This document shows, one piece after another, positions 26,224 to 34,657 of a stretch of DNA of 53,701 nt. This stretch comes from Desulfobulbaceae bacterium. GTDB lineage: Bacteria; Desulfobacterota; Desulfobulbia; Desulfobulbales; Desulfobulbaceae. A program made the position numbers and the translations under genes. The notes beneath the pieces were generated by a model. That model did no database searches. It was not told the origin of the DNA and worked only from the letters and a program-made list of their open reading frames with translations. Position 1 is the stretch's first letter. Each line of letters opens with the position of its first letter. Where the stretch lies: contig JANTGH010000006.1 of the NCBI GenBank assembly GCA_024763055.1, positions 1 to 53,701 on the forward strand, read 5' to 3'.

Positions 26224-26588
26224 GGTTCTCTGATTTTTGAGGTAACCTTTATTATTTCAGGCATTGTACCTGTTGGAACAAAAAAATCCAGGGAAATGGT
26301 CGTCCCTGCAGAGGGGGAACACTGAAGCGGCAGGGAGGAGCGCGTTCGGTTCATTTTTATGGTAAAATGTGAAGAATCGCGACCAAGCGAAGTAATCAAC
26401 GACGTTTAGAAGAGAGATATAATTACTTGAGATTTCCGTTTTTGCCTGTTTTCTTTCCCATTGACAGGGAAGGATGGGGATTGCTATGCTGATTATGCTG
26501 TTATTGAGAGTTCTTCGGTATTTTTCCGGAGTTAAGATAAAAAATTATCCTCTGTGAGGATTGTATTGTATAATAGGGAAGGTGTTCA
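26224..26588. other. 365-bp divergent intergenic region before the thiC-family gene
   Basis: I looked for a TPP riboswitch (CTGAGA and the downstream GA-rich pairing elements) and for a cobalamin box and saw neither. A perfect 6-bp hairpin ATCCTC-TGT-GAGGAT lies at 26547-26561. TATAAT at 26569-26574 is only 14 bases from the start codon, too close to serve a leadered mRNA. AGGGA/TCCCT could pair at about 26290-26310. No gene was seen here. Confidence 0.6.
26547..26561 (+). promoter_or_regulatory. Perfect hairpin just upstream of the thiC-family gene
   Basis: ATCCTC-TGT-GAGGAT forms a 6-bp stem with a 3-base loop, 27 bases before the start codon and 14 bases ahead of the GGGAAGGTG ribosome site. 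It could be an operator or an mRNA stem near the site of initiation. Confidence 0.3.
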
Positions 26589-27920
26589 ATGAGTATACGT
26601 GAGGATGCGTTATTAAATAAGCAAACCGACTTGTTTGAGGTTTGTGCCGAGAATGAGAATATAGATATCGAGACCTTGATGGCTGGTGTGGCCGAAGGGA
26701 CTATTGCCATTCCGAAAAACAGGCACCATGATTTCAAAAAAATCATGGCCATCGGCCAGGGAACGGCGACCAAGGTCAATGCCAATATAGGGTCATCAAA
26801 GGATATAGCGCTGCTTGGCAGCGAGTTGGAAAAACTGGACGTTTCGATAAAGGCCGGAACCGATACGGTTATGGATCTTTCCATGGGTGGAGACCTTGAT
26901 GCCGTTCGTCGGGGCATCCTTGCAAACTGTCCCGTACCTCTTGGTACCGTTCCCATCTACCAGGCGGTTGCTGAGACTGTTGAGCAGAAGAAAAAAGATA
27001 TTGTTGAGGTGACCGAAGATCATATCTTTAAGACCATAGAAAAGCAGGCCATAGACGGTGTGGATTTCATGACCATCCACTGTGGTATTACCCGTGATCT
27101 GCAGAACCGTCTTCTTAAACAGAAACGTATTATGGGGGTTGTCAGCCGTGGCGGTTCCTTCCTTCTTGAGTGGATGAGTCACCACGATAAGGAAAACCCG
27201 TTGTATGAGCATTTTGATGATCTGCTTGCCATTTTAAAAGAGCATGAAGTGACGCTCAGTCTTGGGGACGGTATCCGGCCGGGGTGCCTTGCCGATGCCA
27301 CGGATCGCAACCAGATACAGGAGTTGATTCATCTCGGTGAATTGACTGAGCGCGCATGGGATGCCGGAGTACAGGTGATTATCGAGGGACCGGGTCATAT
27401 GCCCATGGATCAGATTGCCGCCAATGTGCTTTTGCAGAAAAAGATGTGCAAGGGGGCGCCCTTTTATGTTCTTGGGCCGTTGGTCACAGATGTCGCACCC
27501 GGATATGATCACATCACCGGTGCCATCGGCGGAGCGATTGCCGCGGCCGCCGGCGCTGATTATTTATGCTATGTAACTCCGGCCGAACATTTAAAGCTGC
27601 CGAGTATTGACGATGTTCATGAGGGGGTTATCGCCTCGAAGATCGCCGCCCATGCCGCTGATCTGGTCAAAGGTATCCCCGGAGCCAGGGAGCGCGATGA
27701 TGAAATGGCCGAGCGGCGTAATAATCTTGACTGGAAGGGACAGATTGAACTGTCCATGGATCCGGCAAAGGCGGCCCGCTTCCGAAAGGAGGGACTAAGT
27801 GATAAGGGGCCGGCCTGTTCAATGTGCGGTTCTTACTGCGCCATTCAGGTGTTTAACCGTTCAGAGCATAATCTGGAAAAGGAGTTGAAGAATGACGAAT
27901 CTGGGAGCAATTGCGGGTAA
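26589..27920 (+). CDS. thiC: ThiC-family radical SAM enzyme (phosphomethylpyrimidine synthase)
   Basis: 443 residues, the short ThiC form of anaerobes (E. coli 631). Family motifs are MAIGQGTATKVNANIGSS, MDLSMGG, VDFMTIHCGI, EGPGHMPMDQI and TDVAPGYDHITGAIGGA. The C-terminal iron-sulfur motif is CSMCGSYC at 410-417, spacing CX2CX3C, whereas the classical ThiC motif is CX2CX4C. ThiC converts AIR to HMP-P for thiamine; the related BzaF makes 5-hydroxybenzimidazole for the anaerobic cobamide pathway, and I cannot separate them by eye. No TPP riboswitch and no other thiamine gene are in view. GGGAAGGTG precedes ATG 26589. The next gene overlaps its end by 29 bases. Confidence 0.85.
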   Translation: MSIREDALLNKQTDLFEVCAENENIDIETLMAGVAEGTIAIPKNRHHDFKKIMAIGQGTATKVNANIGSSKDIALLGSELEKLDVSIKAGTDTVMDLSMGGDLDAVRRGILANCPVPLGTVPIYQAVAETVEQKKKDIVEVTEDHIFKTIEKQAIDGVDFMTIHCGITRDLQNRLLKQKRIMGVVSRGGSFLLEWMSHHDKENPLYEHFDDLLAILKEHEVTLSLGDGIRPGCLADATDRNQIQELIHLGELTERAWDAGVQVIIEGPGHMPMDQIAANVLLQKKMCKGAPFYVLGPLVTDVAPGYDHITGAIGGAIAAAAGADYLCYVTPAEHLKLPSIDDVHEGVIASKIAAHAADLVKGIPGARERDDEMAERRNNLDWKGQIELSMDPAKAARFRKEGLSDKGPACSMCGSYCAIQVFNRSEHNLEKELKNDESGSNCG

Positions 27921-28266
27921 CTTGTTGGATAAAGTCGGGTCGTTCTTTTCATCCATAGGGGAGTTGCTGCAGGCAACCCATCTGCCGGAGCAGATTAAAG
28001 ATGTCGATTTTTCCGCCTTGTTTACCAATCCCTGGTTTCTGGTTCCTTTTATTGGTTTTATCGGCTATCAGATCTATAAACAGGCCTTCCGTGATTTGTT
28101 TGTTATTGCCTTGCTCATGGGGGTCTGGTATGTCTCCGGCACTGAATATATGCAGACCCTGGTTGTGGGGGATGAGCTGCAGGTAAACAAGGTCCTGCCC
28201 CTGCTCTTCGGCGGGGCCGTGGTGGTGGGGATCATTATCTACGTTTATTTTGGTCGCTCTGATTAA
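27892..28266 (+). CDS. Small membrane protein of unknown function
   Basis: 124 residues, not recognised. A soluble N-terminus of about 47 residues precedes three likely membrane helices (about 48-63, 68-83 and 101-120), with a short YFGRSD tail. Its ATG lies inside the thiC-family gene, overlapping by 29 bases, with AAAGGAGTTG just upstream, so translation is probably coupled. The overlap suggests a shared task with the upstream enzyme, for example membrane tethering or transport, but nothing in the sequence proves this. Confidence 0.75.
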   Translation: MTNLGAIAGNLLDKVGSFFSSIGELLQATHLPEQIKDVDFSALFTNPWFLVPFIGFIGYQIYKQAFRDLFVIALLMGVWYVSGTEYMQTLVVGDELQVNKVLPLLFGGAVVVGIIIYVYFGRSD

Positions 28267-28320
28267 AAGGCAAGGGGATCCTTGGGTGAAAATGTGATGT
28301 TTTTTTGATTTCAAGTGACT

Positions 28321-29394
28321 ATGGATTATAAAAACGCCATTTTTATTGTCACCGAAGAACGGGCCTGCCCTTTGTATAATGTGGGTGAAGAGTTCAAAGT
28401 GGAGGATATGGGGCTGACCGTGCCTGAAGCCAAACCTGCCTGTTTAAACATGGTACGCAGAGTGATCAAGGCAACTACCGAGGAGCAGAGTTTCGAGCGT
28501 TTTACTCAGCAGGGAATTCAGAAATCAAAGTTTGAATGTGGCGGCTGTACCGGCCTGATTCGATTTGAATTTAAAAAGGAGAAGGGGTTTGCCACTCTGC
28601 AGATGAAGCTTCTGGCCGCTGCTGAGCGGCGAGAAAAAATGAAACATATGGATCGGTTCTTTGATCTGCTTCGCTGCCTGGATATCTTTGAACCCTTGGA
28701 TGATGATTCCCTGCGTGATCTTTCGGCCCTTTTAAAACTTAGAGAATACGGGAATAATAAGATTATTTTAAAAAGAGGTGACCCGGGAACTCATCTCTAT
28801 ATTCTTCTTGAAGGCAAGGTTGCTGTTATCGCTGATGATGGGAAGACACTGTCGGAAATGAGTGTTGGTGAGATTTTTGGTGAAATGAGCCTGCTTTCCG
28901 GTGAACCGGTGACCACGACCATACATACCAGGGCCAAAACCAGACTCGCATCGCTCAGCAGTAAGGATTTTAAGCATGTGCTCAATAAGTACCCGGTGCT
29001 TCAGGTATTTTTTTACCGGATGCTGGTGGATCGGGCCCAGGTCAACACTTTGCGTTCAGGAACCATCAGCTCCGGTATGACCGGAGAGCTTGCCGAAATC
29101 AATACCGTGGATCTTTTTCAGCTTATCAATTCCAGCCAGAAAACCGGGCGTGTTGAATTTGACCTGCATGATGGCAAAGCGCTGGTTCTTTTCAACGAAG
29201 GCGAATTAATTCAGGCCCGTTATAATTCCCTTGCCGGTAAAGATGCGGTTTTCGCCTTGCTGGCCAAAAGATCCGGACATTTTATCTATAATGCGGGTAT
29301 TTCCGATGAGGCGAAAAAACTCGATGTAATCGGCGGTTTTATGGCGCTGATTATGGAGGGGATGCGCCGGATTGACGAGGAGAAAGAGGGTTAA
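28321..29394 (+). CDS. Signalling protein: Cys-containing N-domain, cNMP-binding domain, PATAN (DUF4388) domain
   Basis: 357 residues from ATG 28321 (a GTG at 28315 is also possible). About 1-105: unnamed domain with C16, C41 and a C73xxC76 pair (ECGGC). About 118-230: cyclic-nucleotide-binding fold (IILKRGDPGTHLYILLEGKVAV, VGEIFGEMSLLSGEP). The phosphate cassette keeps its glutamate (E188) but has PVTTT where cAMP-binding proteins have an arginine, so it may sense another ligand. About 254-345: PATAN domain (INTVDLFQLINSSQKTGRVEF, LVLFNEGELIQARYNSLAGKDAVFALL), common in deltaproteobacterial regulators. No DNA-binding domain was seen. Its stop overlaps the guaD stop tail to tail. Confidence 0.85.
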   Translation: MDYKNAIFIVTEERACPLYNVGEEFKVEDMGLTVPEAKPACLNMVRRVIKATTEEQSFERFTQQGIQKSKFECGGCTGLIRFEFKKEKGFATLQMKLLAAAERREKMKHMDRFFDLLRCLDIFEPLDDDSLRDLSALLKLREYGNNKIILKRGDPGTHLYILLEGKVAVIADDGKTLSEMSVGEIFGEMSLLSGEPVTTTIHTRAKTRLASLSSKDFKHVLNKYPVLQVFFYRMLVDRAQVNTLRSGTISSGMTGELAEINTVDLFQLINSSQKTGRVEFDLHDGKALVLFNEGELIQARYNSLAGKDAVFALLAKRSGHFIYNAGISDEAKKLDVIGGFMALIMEGMRRIDEEKEG

Positions 29395-29897
29395 TAGGTC
29401 GGATGACCGTTTAAATCAGGCCACTGTCGTATGACTTTCAGGGCTGTTTTTCGTCCCTCTCGATTAACCGTAATGGATCGTTGTTCTTTGGGCAGGCAGA
29501 TTTCCCGGTAGAGTTCCGAGTCAATAAACCCGATCCGTTCGGCATCGGCTCGTGACGCCGCAAATGTTATCTTTCTGATTCTGGCCCAGTAGATGGCTGC
29601 GAGACACATCGGACAAGGCTCGCAGTTGACATATATACGGCAATCTTCCAACCAGTAGGATCCTTTAGCTGAGCAGGCCTCCCGAATAGCCGTAATTTCC
29701 CCATGGGCGGTCGGGTCCTTGTCGGTCAGGACCCTGTTCCATCCCCTGCCGATGATTTTTGTTTTTTGAACAATCACCGCCCCGAATGGTCCTCCGTCTC
29801 CCCTGTCCATGCCGAGTTTAGAGAGCCTGATAGCTTCTGCCATGAAAGGCGAGAGAGTTTCCGGCATAGAGGTTACATTTTTTTGAAAATCAGGCAT
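29391..29897 (-). CDS. guaD: Nucleoside/guanine deaminase family protein
   Basis: 168 residues with the cytidine-deaminase-like zinc site: H65 and E67 in [12 protein letters not shown], and C95/C98 in [16 protein letters not shown]. The AIYWARI run and overall size match guanine deaminases of the B. subtilis GuaD type (guanine to xanthine), though tRNA-adenosine or other nucleobase deaminases are related. Its start overlaps the end of fabB by 25 bases; an internal ATG at 29864, just after the fabB stop, is an alternative. Last gene of the minus-strand ydfG-fabB-guaD run. Confidence 0.83.
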   Translation of the reverse strand: MPDFQKNVTSMPETLSPFMAEAIRLSKLGMDRGDGGPFGAVIVQKTKIIGRGWNRVLTDKDPTAHGEITAIREACSAKGSYWLEDCRIYVNCEPCPMCLAAIYWARIRKITFAASRADAERIGFIDSELYREICLPKEQRSITVNREGRKTALKVIRQWPDLNGHPTY

Positions 29898-31081
29898 CCG
29901 TTTGTACCGCCAAATCCATAACTGTTGGACATAACGGTTGTCAGCTCGGCTTCCCTGACCGTGCGGACGATGTTCATCCCGGCGGCTTCGGGATCCAGTT
30001 CATCAATGTTTGCCGTGGCGGAAATAAAGTTATGATTGAGCATGAGCAGGGTGTAGATAGCCTCGTGGACCCCCGCTGCTCCAAGAGAGTGGCCGGAGAG
30101 TGACTTGGTCGAGCTGATGGGAGGGATAGTACTGCCGAATATTTTTCGAATTGCCCAAAGTTCAACCAGATCACCTATCGGTGTCGATGTACCGTGAGTA
30201 TTGATATAGTCAATGGAACAGTCGATGTTTTTCAGGGCCAGGCTTATGCAGCGTTCGGCGCCTTTTCCGGAGGGGGCAACCATTTCGTAGCCGTCGGCCG
30301 TGGCCCCATAGCCGACAAGCTCTCCGTAAATTTTTGCACCCCTTTTTCGGGCATGATCCAGTTCTTCAACGACTATGAGCCCTGCCCCGTTGGCGACCAC
30401 AAAGCCGTCCCGGTTAATATCATAGGGTCTGGACGCCGCCATCGGCCGGTCATTAAATTTTGTTGATAAAGCGCCCATGGCATCAAACATTGAGGTCTGA
30501 GTCCAATGTTCTTCGTCGGATCCTCCTGCAAAAACGATGTCCTGTTTGTCCATCTGGATTTGTTCCATGGCTGCGCCGATGCAGTGCGAGCCGGTGGCGC
30601 AGGCGGAAGAGATAGCGTAGCAGGTGCCTTTGATTTTAAAAGGGGCAGTCAGGCAGGCTGAAACCGTACTCGACATGGTGCGTGGCACCATAAACGGACT
30701 GAGCCGTTTGAGTCCCCTTGTCCGCATGACATCCGCGGTCAGGACCACATTTTCCGCCGAAGTACCTCCGGATCCGATAATCATGCCGGTGCGGGGATGT
30801 GAAACCTGGCCTTCCGTTAAACCGGCATCACTAATGGCCCGTGTCATGGCAAGATAAGCATACGCGGCGGCATTACCCATAAAGCGCAGATGTTTTTTAT
30901 CAATATATTCCTTGGGAACGATGTCTGTAAAGGCGCCGACCTGGGAGCGGAGGCCGAGTTTTTGATAAGCGGGCTGGAAACGAATTCCGGATCGCCCTTC
31001 CCGTAGAGAGCGCAGTGTCTCTTCAAGGGTATTGCCCAGCGGAGAGATCAGACCCATTCCTGTAATAACGGCACGTCGCAT
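29873..31081 (-). CDS. fabB: Beta-ketoacyl-ACP synthase I (FabB type)
   Basis: 402 residues. Catalytic residues are visible: C161 ([10 protein letters not shown]), H296 (THGTST), K326 and H331 ([13 protein letters not shown]). Several stretches ([44 protein letters not shown]) follow E. coli FabB rather than FabF as I recall them, so KAS I is favoured; this enzyme elongates cis-unsaturated acyl-ACPs in the FabA/FabB pathway. No fabA is in the window. It lies 42 bp after ydfG and overlaps guaD. Confidence 0.85.
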   Translation of the reverse strand: MRRAVITGMGLISPLGNTLEETLRSLREGRSGIRFQPAYQKLGLRSQVGAFTDIVPKEYIDKKHLRFMGNAAAYAYLAMTRAISDAGLTEGQVSHPRTGMIIGSGGTSAENVVLTADVMRTRGLKRLSPFMVPRTMSSTVSACLTAPFKIKGTCYAISSACATGSHCIGAAMEQIQMDKQDIVFAGGSDEEHWTQTSMFDAMGALSTKFNDRPMAASRPYDINRDGFVVANGAGLIVVEELDHARKRGAKIYGELVGYGATADGYEMVAPSGKGAERCISLALKNIDCSIDYINTHGTSTPIGDLVELWAIRKIFGSTIPPISSTKSLSGHSLGAAGVHEAIYTLLMLNHNFISATANIDELDPEAAGMNIVRTVREAELTTVMSNSYGFGGTNGCLIFKKM

Positions 31082-31123
31082 GTTTTATTTTAAATTTCAG
31101 TAAAATATGGCAGGGAAAATTTT

Positions 31124-31882
31124 TCAGGATTCTTCCCTGTGAATGGTAAACGGGGCACAACTTTGGCAGACAGGCATGACTTCAACGGTATTGATATTTA
31201 CATGAGGAGGTACGCTGGTTACCCAGTGAATAATCTCGGCAATATCATCAGGTGTCAAAGGCTGGGTGCCTTTATACACCTGGTTCGCTTTTTTTTCGTT
31301 ACCATGGAAACGTACCAGGGAAAATTCGCTTTCGGCAAGACCGGGTTCAATATTAGTCACCCGGATCTTGGTTTCCACAAGGTCAGTGAGCAGGTTCCTT
31401 GAGAATTGTTTGACAAAGGCCTTGGTGCCTCCATAGACGTTGCCGCCGGGGTAAGGATAGTTTCCTGCAACGGAGCCGAGATTTATGATATGGCCTCGGT
31501 TACGCTTAATCATGCCGGGCAGAACGGTCCGGGTCATATACATCAACCCTTTGATATTGGTGTCGACCATGGTCTCCCAGTCGTCCAGGTCCGCTTCCTG
31601 TGCCCCGGAAAGCCCCAGGGCCAGCCCGGCATTATTGACAAGAACGTCAATGTCCTTGAATGCCGCCGGCAGGTCGGCAATACATTGTTCAACCTGCCTC
31701 CGCTTGCGAACATCAAGTGTAATCGCATGGATGGGAATATCCGGGTGCCCGGTGCGGAAACGCTCCAGCCGTTTGCCGCGTCTTCCAGCGATAATCAGCT
31801 TCCAGCCCTTCCGGGCAAAGCGATCACTGCAGGCAAGACCGAAACCGGCTGTTGCCCCTGTAATCAGAATGGTTTTTTGCAT
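31124..31882 (-). CDS. ydfG: Short-chain dehydrogenase, YdfG type
   Basis: 252 residues from ATG 31882 (GTG 31891 is also possible; neither has a clear ribosome site). It shows the NADP-binding TGATAGFG, NNAGLALG, catalytic serine (LGSVAG) and YGGTK. The stretch DWETMVDTNIKGLMYMTRTVLPGM and the ending PPHVNINTVEVMPV closely recall E. coli YdfG, which oxidises L-allo-threonine, serine and 3-hydroxy acids and reduces malonic semialdehyde. First gene of the minus-strand trio and divergent from ferritin. Confidence 0.88.
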   Translation of the reverse strand: MQKTILITGATAGFGLACSDRFARKGWKLIIAGRRGKRLERFRTGHPDIPIHAITLDVRKRRQVEQCIADLPAAFKDIDVLVNNAGLALGLSGAQEADLDDWETMVDTNIKGLMYMTRTVLPGMIKRNRGHIINLGSVAGNYPYPGGNVYGGTKAFVKQFSRNLLTDLVETKIRVTNIEPGLAESEFSLVRFHGNEKKANQVYKGTQPLTPDDIAEIIHWVTSVPPHVNINTVEVMPVCQSCAPFTIHREES

Positions 31883-32001
31883 AGACGACACTCACAGAAA
31901 AGAGGGAGATTATTCAATAGACTCGGTTTGGAAAGAAAGCAGGTTTGCGGAGAAAAAACAACATTTTTTCAGGACTGTCTGGAAATTAACCATTCAATGG
32001 T

Positions 32002-32039
32002 TATAATAGCCCCTATGTCTGTTATTGTTAATCAAATAA
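32002..32039 (+). promoter_or_regulatory. Candidate ferritin promoter and weak operator
   Basis: A perfect TATAAT -10 box is at 32002-32007; the -35 region is poor, suggesting activation or regulation. Just downstream, 32021-32039 matches the 19-base Fur-box consensus at 11 of 19 positions, which is weak. Ferritin genes are often iron-regulated; the site is a candidate only. Confidence 0.35.
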
Positions 32040-32052
32040 AAAGGAGCTGTTT

Positions 32053-32568
32053 ATGTTAAAAAAGAAAATGCAGAAGGCCTTGAATGAACAGATCAATGCT
32101 GAAATGTATTCGGCATATCTCTACCTGTCCATGGAGTCGTATTTTCAGTCTATCAGCCTGGGTGGGTTTGCGACCTGGATGCGTGGTCAGGTACAGGAAG
32201 AGCTCCTGCATGCAATGAAATTTTATGATTTTGTTAATGAACGGGGTGGTCGGGTTACCCTGGAATTAATTAATAAACCGGAAACCAGCTGGAAGGGACC
32301 GTTGACTGCTTTTAAGCATATCCTCAGACATGAGCAGATGGTTACCGGCCTGATTAATGATCTCGTTGATCTGGCAGAAAAGGAGAGGGACCATGCAACC
32401 AGAATTTTTCTCCAGTGGTTTGTCACCGAACAGGTGGAGGAAGAGGCCAGTGTCGGGGAGATTGTCGATAAGCTGGAGTTGATACAAGAGAACACCTCCG
32501 GATTGTTTTTGCTGGATGCTGATTTGGGTAAGCGGGCCTTCACCTTACCCGCTGCTTCCGGGGAATAA
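32053..32568 (+). CDS. ftnA: Non-haem ferritin
   Basis: 171 residues, a four-helix-bundle iron store. Ferroxidase ligands are visible by family position: E17 (NAEMYSAYLY), E50 and H53 (QEELLHAMKF), E94 (HEQM) and the E127-E130 region (TEQVEEEASV). It oxidises Fe(II) and stores it as mineral in a 24-mer, protecting anaerobes against oxygen-driven Fenton chemistry. AAAGGAGC precedes ATG 32053. It is divergent from ydfG. Confidence 0.92.
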   Translation: MLKKKMQKALNEQINAEMYSAYLYLSMESYFQSISLGGFATWMRGQVQEELLHAMKFYDFVNERGGRVTLELINKPETSWKGPLTAFKHILRHEQMVTGLINDLVDLAEKERDHATRIFLQWFVTEQVEEEASVGEIVDKLELIQENTSGLFLLDADLGKRAFTLPAASGE

Positions 32569-32634
32569 TTTTATAAAAGACATCGTTCCTTCCTTGAGGA
32601 GAAGGCCTCTTGATATCGGAAAGGCGTGGAAGAT

Positions 32635-33336
32635 ATGGGGACCCGCGAATTAAAAAAACAAATATTTTCTCTGCTCAAGCAGCCTGACATTGGGCGGGTA
32701 TTGTCTGATATTCAGGTGTTTCCAGCCAAGGAAGTTGTGAATGTGTTGTTTTCAGCCATCTGTCAGGTTGATGAATTATTGCGCTGGCACGGGATAAGCG
32801 CCATGGGCGTGATGGTTACCCGTCTGGCGGATGCTGATCTGGAAGAGGGCCGGATAATAATGAGGCGGCTGTTGTGGAGCCTCAATGATGAGTCCGGAGG
32901 GATCGGCTGGGGCGCACCGGAGTCCATGGCCGAAATCATGCACCACCATGAGAAGCTGTCCCTGGAATATATCCATATGTTGATCTCTTATGCCCGTCCG
33001 GACGGTCAGGAACTTGAACAGGACGGGAACTATCTTGAATATGAAATCCTGCAACGCGGTCTACTCTGGGGATTTGACCGGCTTTGTGAGCGCCGCCTGG
33101 GACTGCTTGTGGAAAAAGGATTACCCGGAGATATCCTCCCCTATCTGAGATCAGGGGACCATGTGGTACGCGGCCTCGCGGCCCGGCTTTGCGGGAGGCT
33201 GTCCATCCGTTCGGCCCGTGACGCTCTTCAACTGTTACTTGCTGATCATGCTGTTATAACCTTTTATCAGGAGGGAGAGTTTCTTGAGCGTACGGTAGGA
33301 GATTTCGCCGGGACAGCATTAAAGGGGTTGGCATGA
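32635..33336 (+). CDS. DVU0298-like HEAT-type protein
   Basis: 233 residues from ATG 32635; a GTG at 32626 is equally possible and neither has ideal spacing. It is helical throughout, with HEAT-like pairs, and has the stretch WSLNDESGGIGWGAPESMAEIM, which I recognise from DVU0298-family proteins of sulfate reducers. Function is unknown. Its stop overlaps the start of the nitrilase-RfaE2 fusion (ATGA), so the two are translationally coupled. Confidence 0.75.
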   Translation: MGTRELKKQIFSLLKQPDIGRVLSDIQVFPAKEVVNVLFSAICQVDELLRWHGISAMGVMVTRLADADLEEGRIIMRRLLWSLNDESGGIGWGAPESMAEIMHHHEKLSLEYIHMLISYARPDGQELEQDGNYLEYEILQRGLLWGFDRLCERRLGLLVEKGLPGDILPYLRSGDHVVRGLAARLCGRLSIRSARDALQLLLADHAVITFYQEGEFLERTVGDFAGTALKGLA

Positions 33337-34601
33337 TGGCAGTGGGTTTATTTTCGAGGGCTGCTGCCCTGCAGTTTGAGGTAACAACCGGGAAACCGGG
33401 AATCAACCTTGCCACGGTAAAGCGACTGCTTAAAGCAAATGCTTTTAAAACGGGTACCCTTGTTGTATTGCCGGAGTTGTGGGCAACCGGGTTTGATACC
33501 CTCCATTATCGGCAGATGGCGGAACAAACACCGGCGTTGTTGCAGGAACTGCAGAACCTTGCCGATTTTTCAGGGTTGGTGCTTGCCGGTTCCCTGCTTG
33601 AACCGACCGGTGTGATGGAAAATGACAAGCCGTATAATACCCTGTTTGTTGTAGATGGGCGTGGTATCGTCGGCCGGTATCGCAAACAGCATCTGTTTGC
33701 CTATTGGAAAGAAGGCCATGTCTTTTCTGCCGGAGATCGGCCGGGGCCGATTGCGACGGAAAAAGGAGGGCTTGGCCCTCTTGTTTGTTATGATTTACGT
33801 TTTCCGGATCTGGCGCGCAACCATGCTTTTGCAGGCGCGCAGATTCTTGTTGTTTCGGCCCAATGGCCTGCAGGCAGGGTTGATCACTGGCGAACACTGC
33901 TTCGGGCCAGGGCCATTGAAAACCAGATCTTTGTCGTGGCCTGCAACAGTTGCGGCCAGGTGGGAAAAATCGAATTTGCAGGCCATTCCATGGTGGTTGC
34001 TCCGGATGGACGGACACTTGCCGAAGCGGGTCCAGGGGAAGAGGTTTTGTCTTGTGGACTTGATAGAGAAGCCCTGTCGGAATTACGCGGCCGTTTTTGC
34101 AGTGTCGGCGAGCGGCCATGGCTGTCCCATGATATTGATAAGGTCTGTGCTCTTGAACAATTGCGTGCCCGGTTATCAAAAATCCGTGACCAGGGCAGCC
34201 GGGTGGCCTTTACCAACGGCTGCTTTGATCTGTTGCACAGCGGCCATGTCAGCTACCTTGAACATGCCCGTCGCACGGCTGATGTCCTGATTGTCGGACT
34301 CAATTCCGACCGCTCGGTCAGGGCGCTTAAGGGCGAGGATCGTCCGGTCAATACTGAGAAGGACCGGGCCCGGGTGTTGGCGGCCCTTGGTTGTGTGGAT
34401 TTTGTCACCATCTTTGATGAAGATACGCCGCATAACCTGATAACAGGTATTCTCCCCGACGTGCTCGTCAAAGGAGCGGATTGGTCCGAAGATGAAATAG
34501 TCGGCGCGCCTGAGGTCAAGGCAGCCGGCGGCCGGGTTGAACGAGTGGTCTTTGAGCATCAGTGCTCGACTACGGCCCTCATTGATAAAATACAACAATA
34601 A
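33333..34601 (+). CDS. Fusion: nitrilase-superfamily amidase + D-glycero-beta-D-manno-heptose-1-phosphate adenylyltransferase (RfaE2)
   Basis: 422 residues in two complete domains. About 8-265: carbon-nitrogen hydrolase with triad E48 (VLPELWATGF), K118 (YRKQHLF) and C152 (VCYDLRFPD), most like omega-amidase/YafV-type enzymes. About 280-420: nucleotidyltransferase with GCFDLLHSGH at 296-305, GLNSDRSVRALKGEDRPVN, and the CSTTALI end, matching RfaE2/HldE C-domain, which makes ADP-heptose for lipopolysaccharide core. HldE normally fuses this domain to a heptose kinase, not to an amidase. The linker is about 15 residues and no frame change occurs. The gene overlaps its upstream neighbour by 4 bases. 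Confidence 0.9.
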   Translation: MMAVGLFSRAAALQFEVTTGKPGINLATVKRLLKANAFKTGTLVVLPELWATGFDTLHYRQMAEQTPALLQELQNLADFSGLVLAGSLLEPTGVMENDKPYNTLFVVDGRGIVGRYRKQHLFAYWKEGHVFSAGDRPGPIATEKGGLGPLVCYDLRFPDLARNHAFAGAQILVVSAQWPAGRVDHWRTLLRARAIENQIFVVACNSCGQVGKIEFAGHSMVVAPDGRTLAEAGPGEEVLSCGLDREALSELRGRFCSVGERPWLSHDIDKVCALEQLRARLSKIRDQGSRVAFTNGCFDLLHSGHVSYLEHARRTADVLIVGLNSDRSVRALKGEDRPVNTEKDRARVLAALGCVDFVTIFDEDTPHNLITGILPDVLVKGADWSEDEIVGAPEVKAAGGRVERVVFEHQCSTTALIDKIQQ

Positions 34602-34657
34602 CAAAGAGATCCGGATACAGCAGTTGTTGAATTCGGGGCCATATATTCGGAGGTATT

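Noticed and set aside
26569-26574. TATAAT near the thiC-family start as a promoter
   Set aside because: It is only 14 bases from the start codon, would remove most of the ribosome site from the mRNA, and has no good -35 box.
26224-26588. TPP riboswitch expected upstream of thiC
   Set aside because: The conserved CTGAGA and the other pairing elements could not be found; not reported as a riboswitch.
33445-34179. 244-codon minus-strand frame inside the nitrilase-RfaE2 fusion
   Set aside because: Both domains on the plus strand are complete with catalytic motifs; the opposite frame is a shadow.
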